From PALSA-505 sp035308365 (GTDB lineage: Bacteria > Actinomycetota > Actinomycetes > Streptosporangiales > Streptosporangiaceae), in the NCBI GenBank assembly GCA_035308365.1, contig DATGGU010000208.1:1-13509 (forward strand): DNA of 13,509 nt, in the 5' to 3' direction. The notes beneath the pieces were generated by a model. That model had not been told where the DNA came from, searched no databases, and was given only the letters and a program-made list of their open reading frames with translations. Numbering within the stretch: the stretch's first letter is position 1; each line of letters starts with the position of its first letter. Both the position numbers and the translations under genes were made by a program. Below, one piece after another: positions 1 to 6,753 of the stretch.

Positions 1-156
1 CTGACCGCCGGCCGCCTTGCCGGCGCCATCGCCGCCGCGACCACAGACGCCGCCATGGCCCGGCGTGCCCAGGATCTCGGCAGCCTGGTGAGCGCCGAAC
101 ATGGAACAGATGACGCCGTTGCCATCATCGAGCGGATTCTCGCGGGGGTAACCTGA
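1..156 (+). CDS. Glycosyltransferase, C-terminal fragment (5' end outside window)
   Basis: Frame 1 is open from the first base to TGA at 154-156 and gives 51 residues. The fragment has the C-terminal pattern of GT1/GT28-type (MGT, UDP-glucuronosyl/sterol-glucosyltransferase-like) enzymes: a helix rich in Ala ending in 'MARRAQDLGSLVSAEHGTD' followed by 'DAVAIIERIL'. In this family the last helix carries 'A..LG..i.aE.G...Av..ie'. These enzymes transfer a sugar from a nucleotide-sugar donor to a small-molecule acceptor in the cytoplasm. The catalytic and donor-binding parts are not in the window, so the substrate cannot be judged. The assignment rests on the tail only. Confidence 0.65.
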   Translation: MTAGRLAGAIAAATTDAAMARRAQDLGSLVSAEHGTDDAVAIIERILAGVT

Positions 157-392
157 CGGGCTGCGCGATCATGTTGGCATGCGCATCCTGGTCACCGGGC
201 ACCGCGCAATCCAGGCGTTCCGGTAGCACGGCAACTGGCAGACCTCGGGCATGTGTGTTGCCGGCATTGCCGCCACCGAGCCCAGCATGGACATGGCGAC
301 GAGGCTGGCCCCCACCGTAATGATGAAAGATCTTGACCGTTACCGGGCAGATCCGTGGCGAGCCCTTATCGACTGCTCAGCCGCCGGGCAGT
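157..392. other. Intergenic stretch, no convincing gene
   Basis: About 235 bases between the glycosyltransferase stop and the 15-bp tandem repeat. The plus strand has no open frame with a ribosome site. On the minus strand a 48-codon frame (GTG 315 to TGA 169) has a hydrophobic N-terminus and three cysteines, but no ribosome site and no charged N-region, so I do not call it as a gene. Confidence 0.4.
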
Positions 393-493
393 GACAAGCG
401 GGCGCTGACAAGACGGGCACTGACGAAACGGGCACTGACGAAACGGGCACTGACAAGATGAGCACTGACAAGGCGGGCACTGACAAAATCGGC
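393..493 (+). repeat. 15-bp tandem direct repeat spanning the start of the serine hydrolase gene
   Basis: Units follow GAC-AAG/GAA-ACG-GGC-ACT. Full units lie at 407-421, 422-436, 437-451, 452-466 and 467-481, with a partial unit at 482-493. An upstream 14-base unit (393-406) lacks one base and so shifts frame. The central two units are identical. Read in the gene frame the units encode a D-K/E-T-G-T pentapeptide. The ATG at 458 arose inside the fourth full unit, where ACG became ATG. Copy-number change would keep frame and alter the leader or N-terminus. Confidence 0.9.
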
Positions 494-1408
494 TTCATGA
501 CCGACGGTATACAAGCGGTCTTCGAGCACGCTGGGTGTGCCGGCACGCTCTGCGTTCAGCCGCTCGACGGCGATGCCACCATCGAGCTTGCCGCCGATGA
601 GCTGGTGAGCCCTGCCTCGGTGGTCAAGGTGCAGATCGCCCTGGAAGTGGAGACCTGGATCGCCGAAGGCCGACTGGACCCGTCGGAGCCGGTCAGCCTC
701 CGCGCCGCCGGCCGGACATTCGGGACGACCGGGATCTCGCTGTTCGACGACGACGCCATAATCTCATGGCGGGATCTGGTCGTGCTGATGCTCACCATCA
801 GCGACAACCAGGCCGCCGACAGCCTGCTGAACCGGGTCGGCGCCGGCGCGGTCAACGCGACCGCGGCACGGCTCGGCCTGACCAGCACCGTTGTAACCTC
901 CGGCATACAGGCCATGCTGGACTCCATCGGCCAGGAGCTGGGCAGCGCCGGCTGGTCCGGCCTGCTCGCCCGTGCCGCTGAAGCCTCGGCGGATGGGCCG
1001 GCCCAAACTGATCAGCGACTGCTGGCCACCCGCGCCCTGGACCCGGCGCGGGGGACGCGCACCACCGCGCGGGACATGGCCCGTCTGCTGAGGCTGATCT
1101 GGACCGGCCAGGCCGGGCCGGCCGCCGCCTGTGACCGGGTCAAGGCCCTGATGGCCCGGCAGTTGACCCGGCACCGGATGGCCAGCGCCTTCCGTCCCCC
1201 GGTGAAGGTCGCGGCCAAGAGCGGCAGCCTGTTCGGCGTCATCCGCAACGAGATCGGCGTCATCTCCTACCCCGACGGCCACCAGTACGCCGCTGCCGTC
1301 TTCACCCGCTCCCCGTTCGGCTCGGACGAGGCAGCGATCAGCCACGCCATCGGCACCGCCACTGCCCAAGCCGTGACCGCACTGCGGCAGGGGCTCAGAG
1401 CTGCTTGA
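458..1408 (+). CDS. Class A beta-lactamase-like serine hydrolase
   Basis: The 316-residue product has the three active-site elements of the serine beta-lactamase/PBP fold (Beta-lactamase2-like): S54-V-V-K57 (nucleophile and general base), S115-D-N117, and K254-S-G256. Class A enzymes make an acyl-enzyme with beta-lactams, or act on related peptides or esters. No signal peptide is visible, so the protein looks cytoplasmic, unlike resistance beta-lactamases. I also see no clear E-x-x-L-N omega-loop glutamate; the corresponding region reads ATRALDPARGTRTTARD. That weakens a resistance role and fits the 'beta-lactamase-related serine hydrolase' group. The start is uncertain: ATG 458 lies in a tandem repeat without a ribosome site, and ATG 497 gives a shorter protein that keeps all motifs. 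Upstream the frame is closed by TGA at 392-394. The gene ends 14 bases into the convergent acetyltransferase gene. Confidence 0.85.
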   Translation: MSTDKAGTDKIGFMTDGIQAVFEHAGCAGTLCVQPLDGDATIELAADELVSPASVVKVQIALEVETWIAEGRLDPSEPVSLRAAGRTFGTTGISLFDDDAIISWRDLVVLMLTISDNQAADSLLNRVGAGAVNATAARLGLTSTVVTSGIQAMLDSIGQELGSAGWSGLLARAAEASADGPAQTDQRLLATRALDPARGTRTTARDMARLLRLIWTGQAGPAAACDRVKALMARQLTRHRMASAFRPPVKVAAKSGSLFGVIRNEIGVISYPDGHQYAAAVFTRSPFGSDEAAISHAIGTATAQAVTALRQGLRAA

Positions 1409-1883
1409 AATAGACGGCGACGTGCACCGGCACGCACCCCATACTCTCGTAGAGTGCCCGGGCCGGAGCATGGAACGAATCGGTCCCGCCGGTCCCGATG
1501 GTGACCACCTCGACATCTTTTCCCGTCATGTCCTCGAAGGCGCGCTCACACAGGGCCGTGCCAAGGTGGTCGCGGCGGTGCGCCGCCGCCACGGCGAGCA
1601 TCACAACATCGCCATGACGGCGGCCCGGGTCGATCGCCCAGGCGACGTACCCGGCGATCGCTCCATCATCGGTCTCGGCGACGGCCACATGCTTGCCGGC
1701 CGCTGGGTCGTGAAGCCCCGGGACTTGGGCGCGGTAGTCATCGGCCCACCGGCCATGCTGATGATGGAAGATCGTCTCCCCGGCCAGCGGCCGGAAATGA
1801 TCTTCGTAATATGGGCCGAACGTCGCGATCGTCAGCTCGGTCAAAGCATCCAGGTCGCGCGGATGATAGGAACGGATAATCAC
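1395..1883 (-). CDS. GNAT-family N-acetyltransferase
   Basis: I chose GTG at 1883 because AGAAAGG lies six bases upstream and the protein then begins with the usual GNAT strand 'VIIRSYHPRDLDAL'. The longer open frame to 2081 adds unconvincing sequence. The 162-residue product has a GNAT core: strand VVMLAV (about 93-98), then the acetyl-CoA pyrophosphate loop R103-R-D-H-L-G-T-A110, and a C-terminal 'PARALYESMGC' helix (motif B type). The first glycine of the usual R/Q-x-x-G-x-G/A loop is replaced by His106. GNAT enzymes transfer acetyl from acetyl-CoA to an amine; the substrate here is unknown. The gene is convergent with the serine hydrolase (14-base overlap of 3' ends) and divergent from the second acetyltransferase. 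Confidence 0.85.
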   Translation of the reverse strand: MIIRSYHPRDLDALTELTIATFGPYYEDHFRPLAGETIFHHQHGRWADDYRAQVPGLHDPAAGKHVAVAETDDGAIAGYVAWAIDPGRRHGDVVMLAVAAAHRRDHLGTALCERAFEDMTGKDVEVVTIGTGGTDSFHAPARALYESMGCVPVHVAVYFKQL

Positions 1884-2101
1884 GGAGTGCCTTTCTGGGG
1901 ACGGAACCGGCGGAAAGCCCGCCGCGTCACAGGACGGCGAGCTGATCATGCGGCTCCGAACGAGCCGCCCGTCAACCCCGGGTACGCCGGCTGGCGAAGC
2001 ACTCCATGTGCGGGACGGTACCAGAGGGAGCGCAGCCCAAGGCTTCCGGAGCCCGGCGATAATCAGGTGATCGCCGCGCACCGTCTGAGTACGGTTGGGC
2101 G

Positions 2102-2599
2102 ATGCCCGAGCTGCAGCGCCTGCGCCCCGACCATGGCCCGGCGATCCTGGCCTTCGAACTGGCGAATCGCTCCTACTTCGCCGGTTTCATCTCCGACCGC
2201 GGCGATGACTTCTTCGGCCAGTTCACCGAGCGGCACAACGCCTTGCTGGCCGAGCAGGAAGCGGGTGTCGGCGCCTACTACGTGCTGGTCGGCGAGGATG
2301 GCTCGGTACTCGGCCGGTTCAACCTGGCCCGCATCACCGGCGGCACGGCTGAACTCGGCTACCGGGTCGCGCAGCACGTCGCCGGCCGTGGCGTGGCGAC
2401 CGCGACCGTAGCGGAGCTGTGCCGGCTGGCGGCGGCGCAGCACCGGCTGCGTACGCTCAGGGCGGCGGTCAGCCGCGACAATGTGGCGTCCCAGAAGGTG
2501 CTGGTCAGGGCCGGATTCGTCCCGGCCGGCCCGGCCGACCCGGCCCATCTCGGCGGCAAGCCGGGCACCTGGTATCAGCGCGACCTGGCTGCTGGCTGA
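2102..2599 (+). CDS. RimJ/RimL-like GNAT N-acetyltransferase
   Basis: The product has 165 residues, a typical length for the Acetyltransf_3 (RimJ/RimL) group, which acetylates protein N-termini or small amines. Visible are the N-terminal strand-helix 'LQRLRPDHGPAILAFE', the strand 'AELGYRVAQHVAGRG' leading into the acetyl-CoA loop A94-G-R-G-V-A-T100, and the hallmark 'AVSRDNVASQKVLVRAGF' where Asn and Ser precede the final helix. ATG 2102 fits the domain start, though only a weak purine-rich stretch lies upstream, so translation may be weakly initiated or leaderless. It is divergent from the first acetyltransferase (218-base gap) and convergent with the glycine-rich gene. A 6-bp stem (2590-2605) overlaps its stop codon. 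Confidence 0.85.
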   Translation: MPELQRLRPDHGPAILAFELANRSYFAGFISDRGDDFFGQFTERHNALLAEQEAGVGAYYVLVGEDGSVLGRFNLARITGGTAELGYRVAQHVAGRGVATATVAELCRLAAAQHRLRTLRAAVSRDNVASQKVLVRAGFVPAGPADPAHLGGKPGTWYQRDLAAG

Positions 2600-2635
2600 C
2601 CAGCATGTCTGTGTCCCCTGTGAGCGGCCGTGAGG

Positions 2636-3613
2636 TCAGTTGACCACGAACCAGGCCACGTCGGTGGCTACCGTCACCGCCTTGCTCAGGCTGATGGTGA
2701 AGGAGTTGCCCGCGACGTTCGGCACCGCCGAGCGGACCCAGACCCCGGGCCGGTCCTGCTGCATGGTGGCCAGCACCAGGCTCGCCGCGCTCAGCCCAAC
2801 CCCGGTCACCGTGCCCGACAATGACCCGGCGGCGATGGTGAGCAGGCCACTGCGGCTGAACGCCGCGATGCCAGACACCTGCAGCGCGTTGCCGTTGACC
2901 GCTTGGGCCAGTACCCCCGGCCCGGTGCCGCCGTCGGTTCCGCCGCCATAACCAGCCACCCCAGCACCGGTGCCGCTGCCGTAGCCACCCACCCCGTTGC
3001 CGTTGCTGCCGGTGCCGCCGAAGCCCAGCACGCCGGCGCCGTTGCTGCCGCCGCCGTAAGCCTGTACGCCGGGACCGGTGCCGCTACCGTAGGCCAGCAC
3101 GCCAGTGCCCTGACCGCTGCCGGCGAAGCCGGCCACGCCAGCACCGCCAGCACCACCTCCGCTGCTGCTTGGGCCGCCAATGCCGGCCACCCCCGCGCTC
3201 CCGCCCACCCCGAAGCCGACGACGCCACGCCCACCGCCGGCCCCGCCATGGCCCAGTACACCGGGCCCGCCACCGCCGCCGATACCGTGGACACCAGGCC
3301 CGTTACCGCCGACGTCCGCATAGACTCCCAAATCCTGCCCGTGCGCGTAGACCCCGGCCGACCCCAACCCGCCGCTTCCAGGCACGGCTAGTTGCGCCCA
3401 CTCCTTCTTGCCGGTGGTGAACACTGCCGTGCGCCGGGTGTTCCCGGTATTGTCGGCGCTCTGCAGCACCGGCTGTCCCGGGCTCGCCGCCGCCGGCTGC
3501 GCGGCCGCGATCATCTGCGCGGCCAGCGCTCCCAGCGCCCCAGCCGCACCGGCCAGCAACCCGCGCCGCGTGTGCCGCACCCCATCCCGTGCCCGGTCTT
3601 TGCTCCCGGCCAT
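2636..3613 (-). CDS. Tat-exported glycine-repeat protein with conserved C-terminal domain
   Basis: I chose ATG 3613 because GGGAGG lies five bases upstream; a GTG immediately upstream (3616) is too close to it. The 325-residue product begins with a twin-arginine signal: charged N-region, T15-R-R-G-L-L20, a hydrophobic Ala/Leu/Gly core, and a likely cleavage near A41-A-A-S44. Next comes a short linker (LQSADNTGNTRRTAVF), then roughly residues 85-235 with about ten degenerate repeats of the form G-P/A-G-V-x-G/A-F/Y-G. The last 90 residues form a beta-rich, non-repetitive domain ending AWFVVN. Proteins with this domain order occur in secreted actinobacterial proteins of unknown function; the repeat resembles beta-helix or adhesin-like repeats. 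I infer a folded surface or secreted structural or binding protein. Tat use suggests folding or cofactor loading before export. Confidence 0.8.
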   Translation of the reverse strand: MAGSKDRARDGVRHTRRGLLAGAAGALGALAAQMIAAAQPAAASPGQPVLQSADNTGNTRRTAVFTTGKKEWAQLAVPGSGGLGSAGVYAHGQDLGVYADVGGNGPGVHGIGGGGGPGVLGHGGAGGGRGVVGFGVGGSAGVAGIGGPSSSGGGAGGAGVAGFAGSGQGTGVLAYGSGTGPGVQAYGGGSNGAGVLGFGGTGSNGNGVGGYGSGTGAGVAGYGGGTDGGTGPGVLAQAVNGNALQVSGIAAFSRSGLLTIAAGSLSGTVTGVGLSAASLVLATMQQDRPGVWVRSAVPNVAGNSFTISLSKAVTVATDVAWFVVN

Positions 3614-3821
3614 CACGGCCTCCCTTCCCCCGCCGGCAAGGTCACCAGCGAGCCCGGGGTACCGGGCCCACCCGGCTGGCCCGGTACCCGGTCAAGCGAC
3701 GGGCCGGCCAGGTCCCGGCGCTGGCTGGAGCTGGAAAATTCAGGATATTTCGGTTTCGGGCCGGGTTACGGGTAGCCGCCCCGGCAGTCTGACGGGCCAG
3801 TCGTCAGCACAGAAGCACATC
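3614..3821. other. Original divergent promoter region, left of the insertion sequence
   Basis: No gene is seen here. Before the IS arrived, this stretch joined directly to the bases at 5802 and formed the shared upstream region of the glycine-repeat gene (minus) and the small secreted protein gene (plus). The promoter of the plus-strand gene was most likely here. I could not identify a confident -35/-10 pair. Confidence 0.5.
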
Positions 3822-3826
3822 TGGGA
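3822..3826. repeat. Left target-site duplication TGGGA
   Basis: Five bases immediately outside the left terminal repeat, identical to 5802-5806 outside the right terminal repeat. A perfect duplication indicates one transposition event with no later rearrangement. Confidence 0.85.
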
Positions 3827-3845
3827 CCTGGGTTCCGCAGTTAAT
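3827..3845 (+). repeat. IS left terminal inverted repeat
   Basis: Reads CCTGGGTTCCGCAGTTAAT and matches the reverse complement of 5783-5801 with two mismatches. Pairing stops abruptly on both sides, which fixes the element boundary. Confidence 0.88.
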
Positions 3846-3917
3846 CGGGTTCCTGGTCCACGTTCCGGGGTGGAAAGGCAGGTCAGGAGCGGGCCGGGTG
3901 CTCACAATCGCGAGAAT

Positions 3918-3932
3918 GCCTAGATACACGCC
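3918..3932 (+). repeat. Internal 15-bp direct repeat of the IS, left copy
   Basis: GCCTAGATACACGCC, 51 bases upstream of the transposase start, identical to 5705-5719 downstream of its stop. It is in direct orientation, so it is not a terminal inverted repeat. It contains CTAG, which is rare in high-GC genomes. Role unknown. Confidence 0.9.
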
Positions 3933-3983
3933 TGTTCATGGTTCCGCTGATGAGAGCAGTTGCTGAGCGGTATCTTCTAGTCC

Positions 3984-5687
3984 ATGTACTTGCGGTCGAC
4001 GCCACGGCGGAACAAGGACGGCTCCGAGGTCCGCTACCTGCAGCTCGCCCACAACGTGTGGGACCCGCAGCTGCGCAGGTCGAAGGTGCAGGTCGTGTAC
4101 AACTTCGGCCGCGAGGACACCGCGAACCGCGAGGCGCTCCAGCGCCTGGTCGCGTCCGTCACGCGGTTCCTGGACCCCGGCGCGGCGCTGGCCGCCACGG
4201 CGCAAGGGCTGGAGTTCACCGAGTCCAGGCCGCTGGGCGGCACCTGGGTCCTGGACGCCCTGTGGGCGCAGCTGGGCATCGGGGCGGCGATGCGGAAGCT
4301 GCTGAAGGGCCGCCGCCTGGACGATTCGGCTGAAAGGGTGCTGTTCGCCCTGGTCGCGAACCGGGCGCTGGCGCCGTCGTCGAAGCTGGCTGCCGCCCGC
4401 TGGATCAGCGAGGACGTCCTGATCAGCGGGCTGCCCTCTGCCAGCGACGATGCCTGCTACCGGGCGATGGACTGGCTGCTGGAGATCAAGGACACGCTGG
4501 AGAGGCAAGTCTTCGACCAGGTCGCGGACCTGCTGAACCTCGAGGTGGACCTGCTGTTCTTCGATACCACCTCCACGTACTTCGTGACGGAAGAGGAAGA
4601 CGAGCCCGTCGCCCGTGACAAGAACGGCAGCGCCGTCACCAGCGACGATGACGCGGAAGACGGCAAGGCCGGCGGGTTCCGCGCCTACGGCAAGTCCAAG
4701 GACCACCGCGATGACCTGCCCCAGGTCATCATCGGGATGGCCGTGACCAGGAACGGGATCCCGGTCCGGGTCTGGTGCTGGCCCGGGAACACGGCCGATT
4801 CCGCGCTGATCCGGCAGGTGAAGGACGACATGCGGGACTGGTGCCTATCAAAGGTGATCTGGGTCGCCGATCGCGGCTTCACCTCCGCCGAGAACCGCCG
4901 CTACCTGCGGAAAGGCGGCGGGTCCTACATCATCGGGGAGAAGCTCCGCTCCGGCTCCGCCGAGGCACAGGCCGCGCTGTCCCGGCAAGGCCGCTACAAG
5001 GACGTCGCCGGGAGCCTCAAGGTCAAGGAAGTACGCATCGCCGAGGACGAGCGGTTCGTCATCTGCTATAACCCCGGGGCAGCCGAACGCGACGCCGCCG
5101 CCCGCGCCCGCATGATCACCCGGCTCGAAGAGATGATCAAGGACTCCGGCCAGCTCAGCAGGGACAAGCGCGCCGAGCTGCGCGGCGTCATCTCCACCAA
5201 GCCCGGCCTGAACCGCTACCTGCGGGTCACCCCCGGCGGACTGCTCAGGGCAGACGCCGGCAAGGCGAAGGCCGAGGAGAACCTGGACGGCAAGTACCTG
5301 CTGCGCACCGCCGACCCCGCGATGACCGCCGAGGACATCGCGCTCGGCTACAAGCAGCTGCTGGAAGTAGAACGCGGCTGGCGTGACTTGAAGCAGGTCA
5401 TCGACCTGCGCCCCGTCTACCACCGGAAAGAAGAGCGCATCCGCGCCCACGTCATCCTCTGCTGGCTCGCCCTGCTCCTGGCCCGCATCGCCGAGAACGC
5501 CTGCGGCGGCACCTGGCCGGAACTGCGCCGCGAGCTCGACCGCATCCACGTCGGCACCTTCACCGGCCCCGCCGGCACCTTCCGCCAGCGCACCGAGATC
5601 ACCAAGGCCCAGCGCGACATCCTCCGCCAGCTGAAAATCGACCCGCCGCCCCGGATCTACCAGCTGAAACCCGCCGTAGAACCCTGA
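3984..5687 (+). CDS. IS1634-family (IS4-like) DDE transposase
   Basis: The product has 567 residues, the normal size for this family. The catalytic triad is visible: D194 in 'LLFFDTTSTYF', D296 in 'VIWVADRGFTSAENRRYL', and E463 in 'LLEVERGWRDLK', seven residues before K470 as in the Y-R-E-K signature of IS4-type enzymes. The following 'LRPVYHRKEERIRAHVILC' is characteristic of the IS1634 branch. The enzyme cuts and rejoins DNA at the element's inverted repeats. An acidic insert (about 200-225, EEEDEP...SDDDAEDG) lies after the first aspartate. ATG 3984 has no strong ribosome site, in keeping with the low expression usual for transposases. All catalytic residues are present, so the protein may be functional. 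Confidence 0.95.
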   Translation: MYLRSTPRRNKDGSEVRYLQLAHNVWDPQLRRSKVQVVYNFGREDTANREALQRLVASVTRFLDPGAALAATAQGLEFTESRPLGGTWVLDALWAQLGIGAAMRKLLKGRRLDDSAERVLFALVANRALAPSSKLAAARWISEDVLISGLPSASDDACYRAMDWLLEIKDTLERQVFDQVADLLNLEVDLLFFDTTSTYFVTEEEDEPVARDKNGSAVTSDDDAEDGKAGGFRAYGKSKDHRDDLPQVIIGMAVTRNGIPVRVWCWPGNTADSALIRQVKDDMRDWCLSKVIWVADRGFTSAENRRYLRKGGGSYIIGEKLRSGSAEAQAALSRQGRYKDVAGSLKVKEVRIAEDERFVICYNPGAAERDAAARARMITRLEEMIKDSGQLSRDKRAELRGVISTKPGLNRYLRVTPGGLLRADAGKAKAEENLDGKYLLRTADPAMTAEDIALGYKQLLEVERGWRDLKQVIDLRPVYHRKEERIRAHVILCWLALLLARIAENACGGTWPELRRELDRIHVGTFTGPAGTFRQRTEITKAQRDILRQLKIDPPPRIYQLKPAVEP

Positions 5688-5704
5688 GGCCCCCGGCCCT
5701 CCAC

Positions 5705-5719
5705 GCCTAGATACACGCC
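5705..5719 (+). repeat. Internal 15-bp direct repeat of the IS, right copy
   Basis: GCCTAGATACACGCC, 17 bases after the transposase stop and identical to 3918-3932. With the left copy it brackets the transposase gene inside the element. Confidence 0.9.
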
Positions 5720-5782
5720 CTCCAACCAGGCCGGGACACGTTCCCGCACGTCAACCCCCAGATTCACCGACTAGACCGCTAC

Positions 5783-5801
5783 ATCAACTGCGGAATCCAG
5801 G
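5783..5801 (-). repeat. IS right terminal inverted repeat
   Basis: The reverse complement reads CCTGGATTCCGCAGTTGAT, matching the left end at 17 of 19 positions. It is followed at once by the TGGGA duplication. Confidence 0.88.
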
Positions 5802-5806
5802 TGGGA
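5802..5806. repeat. Right target-site duplication TGGGA, overlapping a Shine-Dalgarno site
   Basis: Identical to 3822-3826. Bases 5803-5806 (GGGA) are also the first four bases of the GGGAGG ribosome site of the next gene, so the duplication itself preserved that site. Confidence 0.85.
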
Positions 5807-5808
5807 GG
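5803..5808 (+). promoter_or_regulatory. Shine-Dalgarno GGGAGG for the secreted protein gene
   Basis: GGGAGG with a six-base spacer to ATG 5815. It fixes the start of the gene and lies directly against the IS right end. Confidence 0.85.
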
Positions 5809-5814
5809 TATCTC

Positions 5815-6411
5815 ATGAGAAAACGGTGGTTCTCTTCCGCCGCACTGGCCGCTATGACAGCGGGTGCCCTGACCGTGGGCATCACCGGTTCGGGCCTTGG
5901 CCCCGGCGTGGCCAGCGCTTCGCAGACTCGGCCGGTGACGGCGGCCGCCGGCCACCCGAATGCCACCAGCGGCTCGATGCTGCCAGTGAGCGTTCCGGCC
6001 ACGCTGAACGGAGTCGCAGGCACCCTGAGCGGCACGGTTCCGAAGTTCTCCCACAACCCCGGCCACGTGCTCGCCGATCTCGCCTTCACCCGCTTCACAT
6101 CGAACACCGGCAAGGTCACGCGTCTGCGGACCGCCCTCACCAGAAGTCTGCCGGTGACCAACGCCGTCACCAAGAAGGTCTGCAAGATCCTCAACCTGAC
6201 CCTTGGCCCGCTCCACCTCAACCTGCTGGGCCTCGTCGTCAACCTCAACCGGGTGCACCTTACGATTACGGCTGTCCGCGGCCCAGGTAACCTCCTGGGC
6301 AATCTCCTGTGCGCGGTGGCTCACCTGCTGGATGGCTCTGCTCCGGTGGCCAAGAAGGCGGCTCTGCTCAATGACGTGGTCGGGACTCTCAGTATTCTCG
6401 GACGACTTTGA
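5815..6411 (+). CDS. Small secreted protein of unknown function
   Basis: The 198-residue product starts MRKRWFSSAALAAM, with a clear Sec signal peptide: positively charged N-region, hydrophobic core to about residue 26, likely cleavage near A33-S-A-S36. The mature part has a Ser/Thr/Gly-rich N-terminal half (40-75), then a conserved-looking amphipathic region 'NLTLGPLHLNLLGLVVNLNRVHLTITAV' followed by G158-N-L-L-G-N-L-L-C166-AVAHLL. I recall this leucine-rich block from secreted actinobacterial hypothetical proteins, but no function is known to me. Two cysteines (in 'KKVCKIL' and C166) could form a disulfide. The IS ends 14 bases before the ATG, so the gene has lost its native promoter and now depends on IS read-through or is silent. 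Confidence 0.85.
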   Translation: MRKRWFSSAALAAMTAGALTVGITGSGLGPGVASASQTRPVTAAAGHPNATSGSMLPVSVPATLNGVAGTLSGTVPKFSHNPGHVLADLAFTRFTSNTGKVTRLRTALTRSLPVTNAVTKKVCKILNLTLGPLHLNLLGLVVNLNRVHLTITAVRGPGNLLGNLLCAVAHLLDGSAPVAKKAALLNDVVGTLSILGRL

Positions 6412-6418
6412 GCTGGTG

Positions 6419-6439
6419 ATTGACGTTGTCAACGTCAAT
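6419..6439. promoter_or_regulatory. 21-bp perfect palindrome just after the secreted protein gene
   Basis: Arms ATTGACGTTG and CAACGTCAAT are exact reverse complements around a single T. It starts eight bases after the stop codon. It is AT-richer than its surroundings and has no U-tract, so it looks more like an operator or recombinase-type site than an intrinsic terminator. Either is possible. Confidence 0.6.
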
Positions 6440-6454
6440 TAGCCGCGGCATACT

Positions 6455-6511
6455 GCCGTCCCTCTCAAGAGGCGTTCGGGCAACACCATTGCCGGCGCCG
6501 AGAGGGACGGC
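6455..6511. repeat. Large hairpin: 12-bp perfect inverted repeat with nested hairpin
   Basis: GCCGTCCCTCTC (6455-6466) pairs perfectly with GAGAGGGACGGC (6500-6511). The 33-base loop contains a second 5-bp hairpin, GGCAA (6479-6483) with TTGCC (6489-6493). It could be a terminator for the preceding gene, an RNA element or a folded DNA site. It lies in a stretch without a gene. Confidence 0.7.
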
Positions 6512-6753
6512 GCCCGACCTGCGGGCCGGCCACGGCGGCCGAGTACGCGGACCTCAGCGGCGCCATAGCGAACAAGACCTCATCCACCGCGATCAGCCCG
6601 CCACCGTTGACCTGATCATCACGCTGCACAAGGGAAACTATCCGGCGGGGCCTGGCCGCCGGGCCGCACCCATCGCGTGGCGCCTGCGCGAACTCACCCT
6701 CGACCCCCAGCCGCGACTACCGGCCGTCCACCCGGAACACCCGCAACACAGAA
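6512..6753. other. Gene-free stretch before the first att-like copy
   Basis: An open frame crosses this region (6420-6839, plus), but its composition (Arg/Pro/His-rich, no domain pattern) and the absence of a ribosome site argue against a gene. It also starts inside the 21-bp palindrome and ends in the tRNA-derived repeat. I see no RNA gene here either. Confidence 0.5.

Larger units (their letters stand above)
3827..5801 (+). mobile_element. Complete IS1634-family insertion sequence, about 1975 bp
   Basis: The ends were defined from inverted repeats. Left 3827-3845 reads CCTGGGTTCCGCAGTTAAT; the reverse complement of right 5783-5801 reads CCTGGATTCCGCAGTTGAT (17 of 19 match). The repeat is flanked by a perfect 5-bp duplication, TGGGA. 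One full-length transposase gene fills most of the element. Intact ends, intact duplication and an intact frame point to a recent and possibly active insertion. The right end stops just before the ribosome site of the gene at 5815. Two copies of a 15-bp direct repeat lie inside, one on each side of the transposase. Confidence 0.9.

Noticed and set aside
169..315. 48-residue minus-strand frame with hydrophobic start and three cysteines
   Set aside because: No ribosome site, no basic residues before the hydrophobic stretch, and many internal Met; chance cannot be excluded.
393..493. CRISPR array
   Set aside because: The 15-bp units are contiguous with no spacers and keep a reading frame.
1422..2411. 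329-residue plus-strand frame
   Set aside because: It is a shadow of the GNAT genes; the codon pattern and domain content belong to the other frames.
2590..2605. Hairpin as terminator between convergent genes
   Set aside because: Only six base pairs, overlapping the stop codon, with no U-run; too weak to call.
3918..5719. The 15-bp direct repeat as the IS target-site duplication
   Set aside because: No inverted repeats lie just inside it, while clear 19-bp inverted repeats with a 5-bp duplication lie further out at 3827 and 5801.
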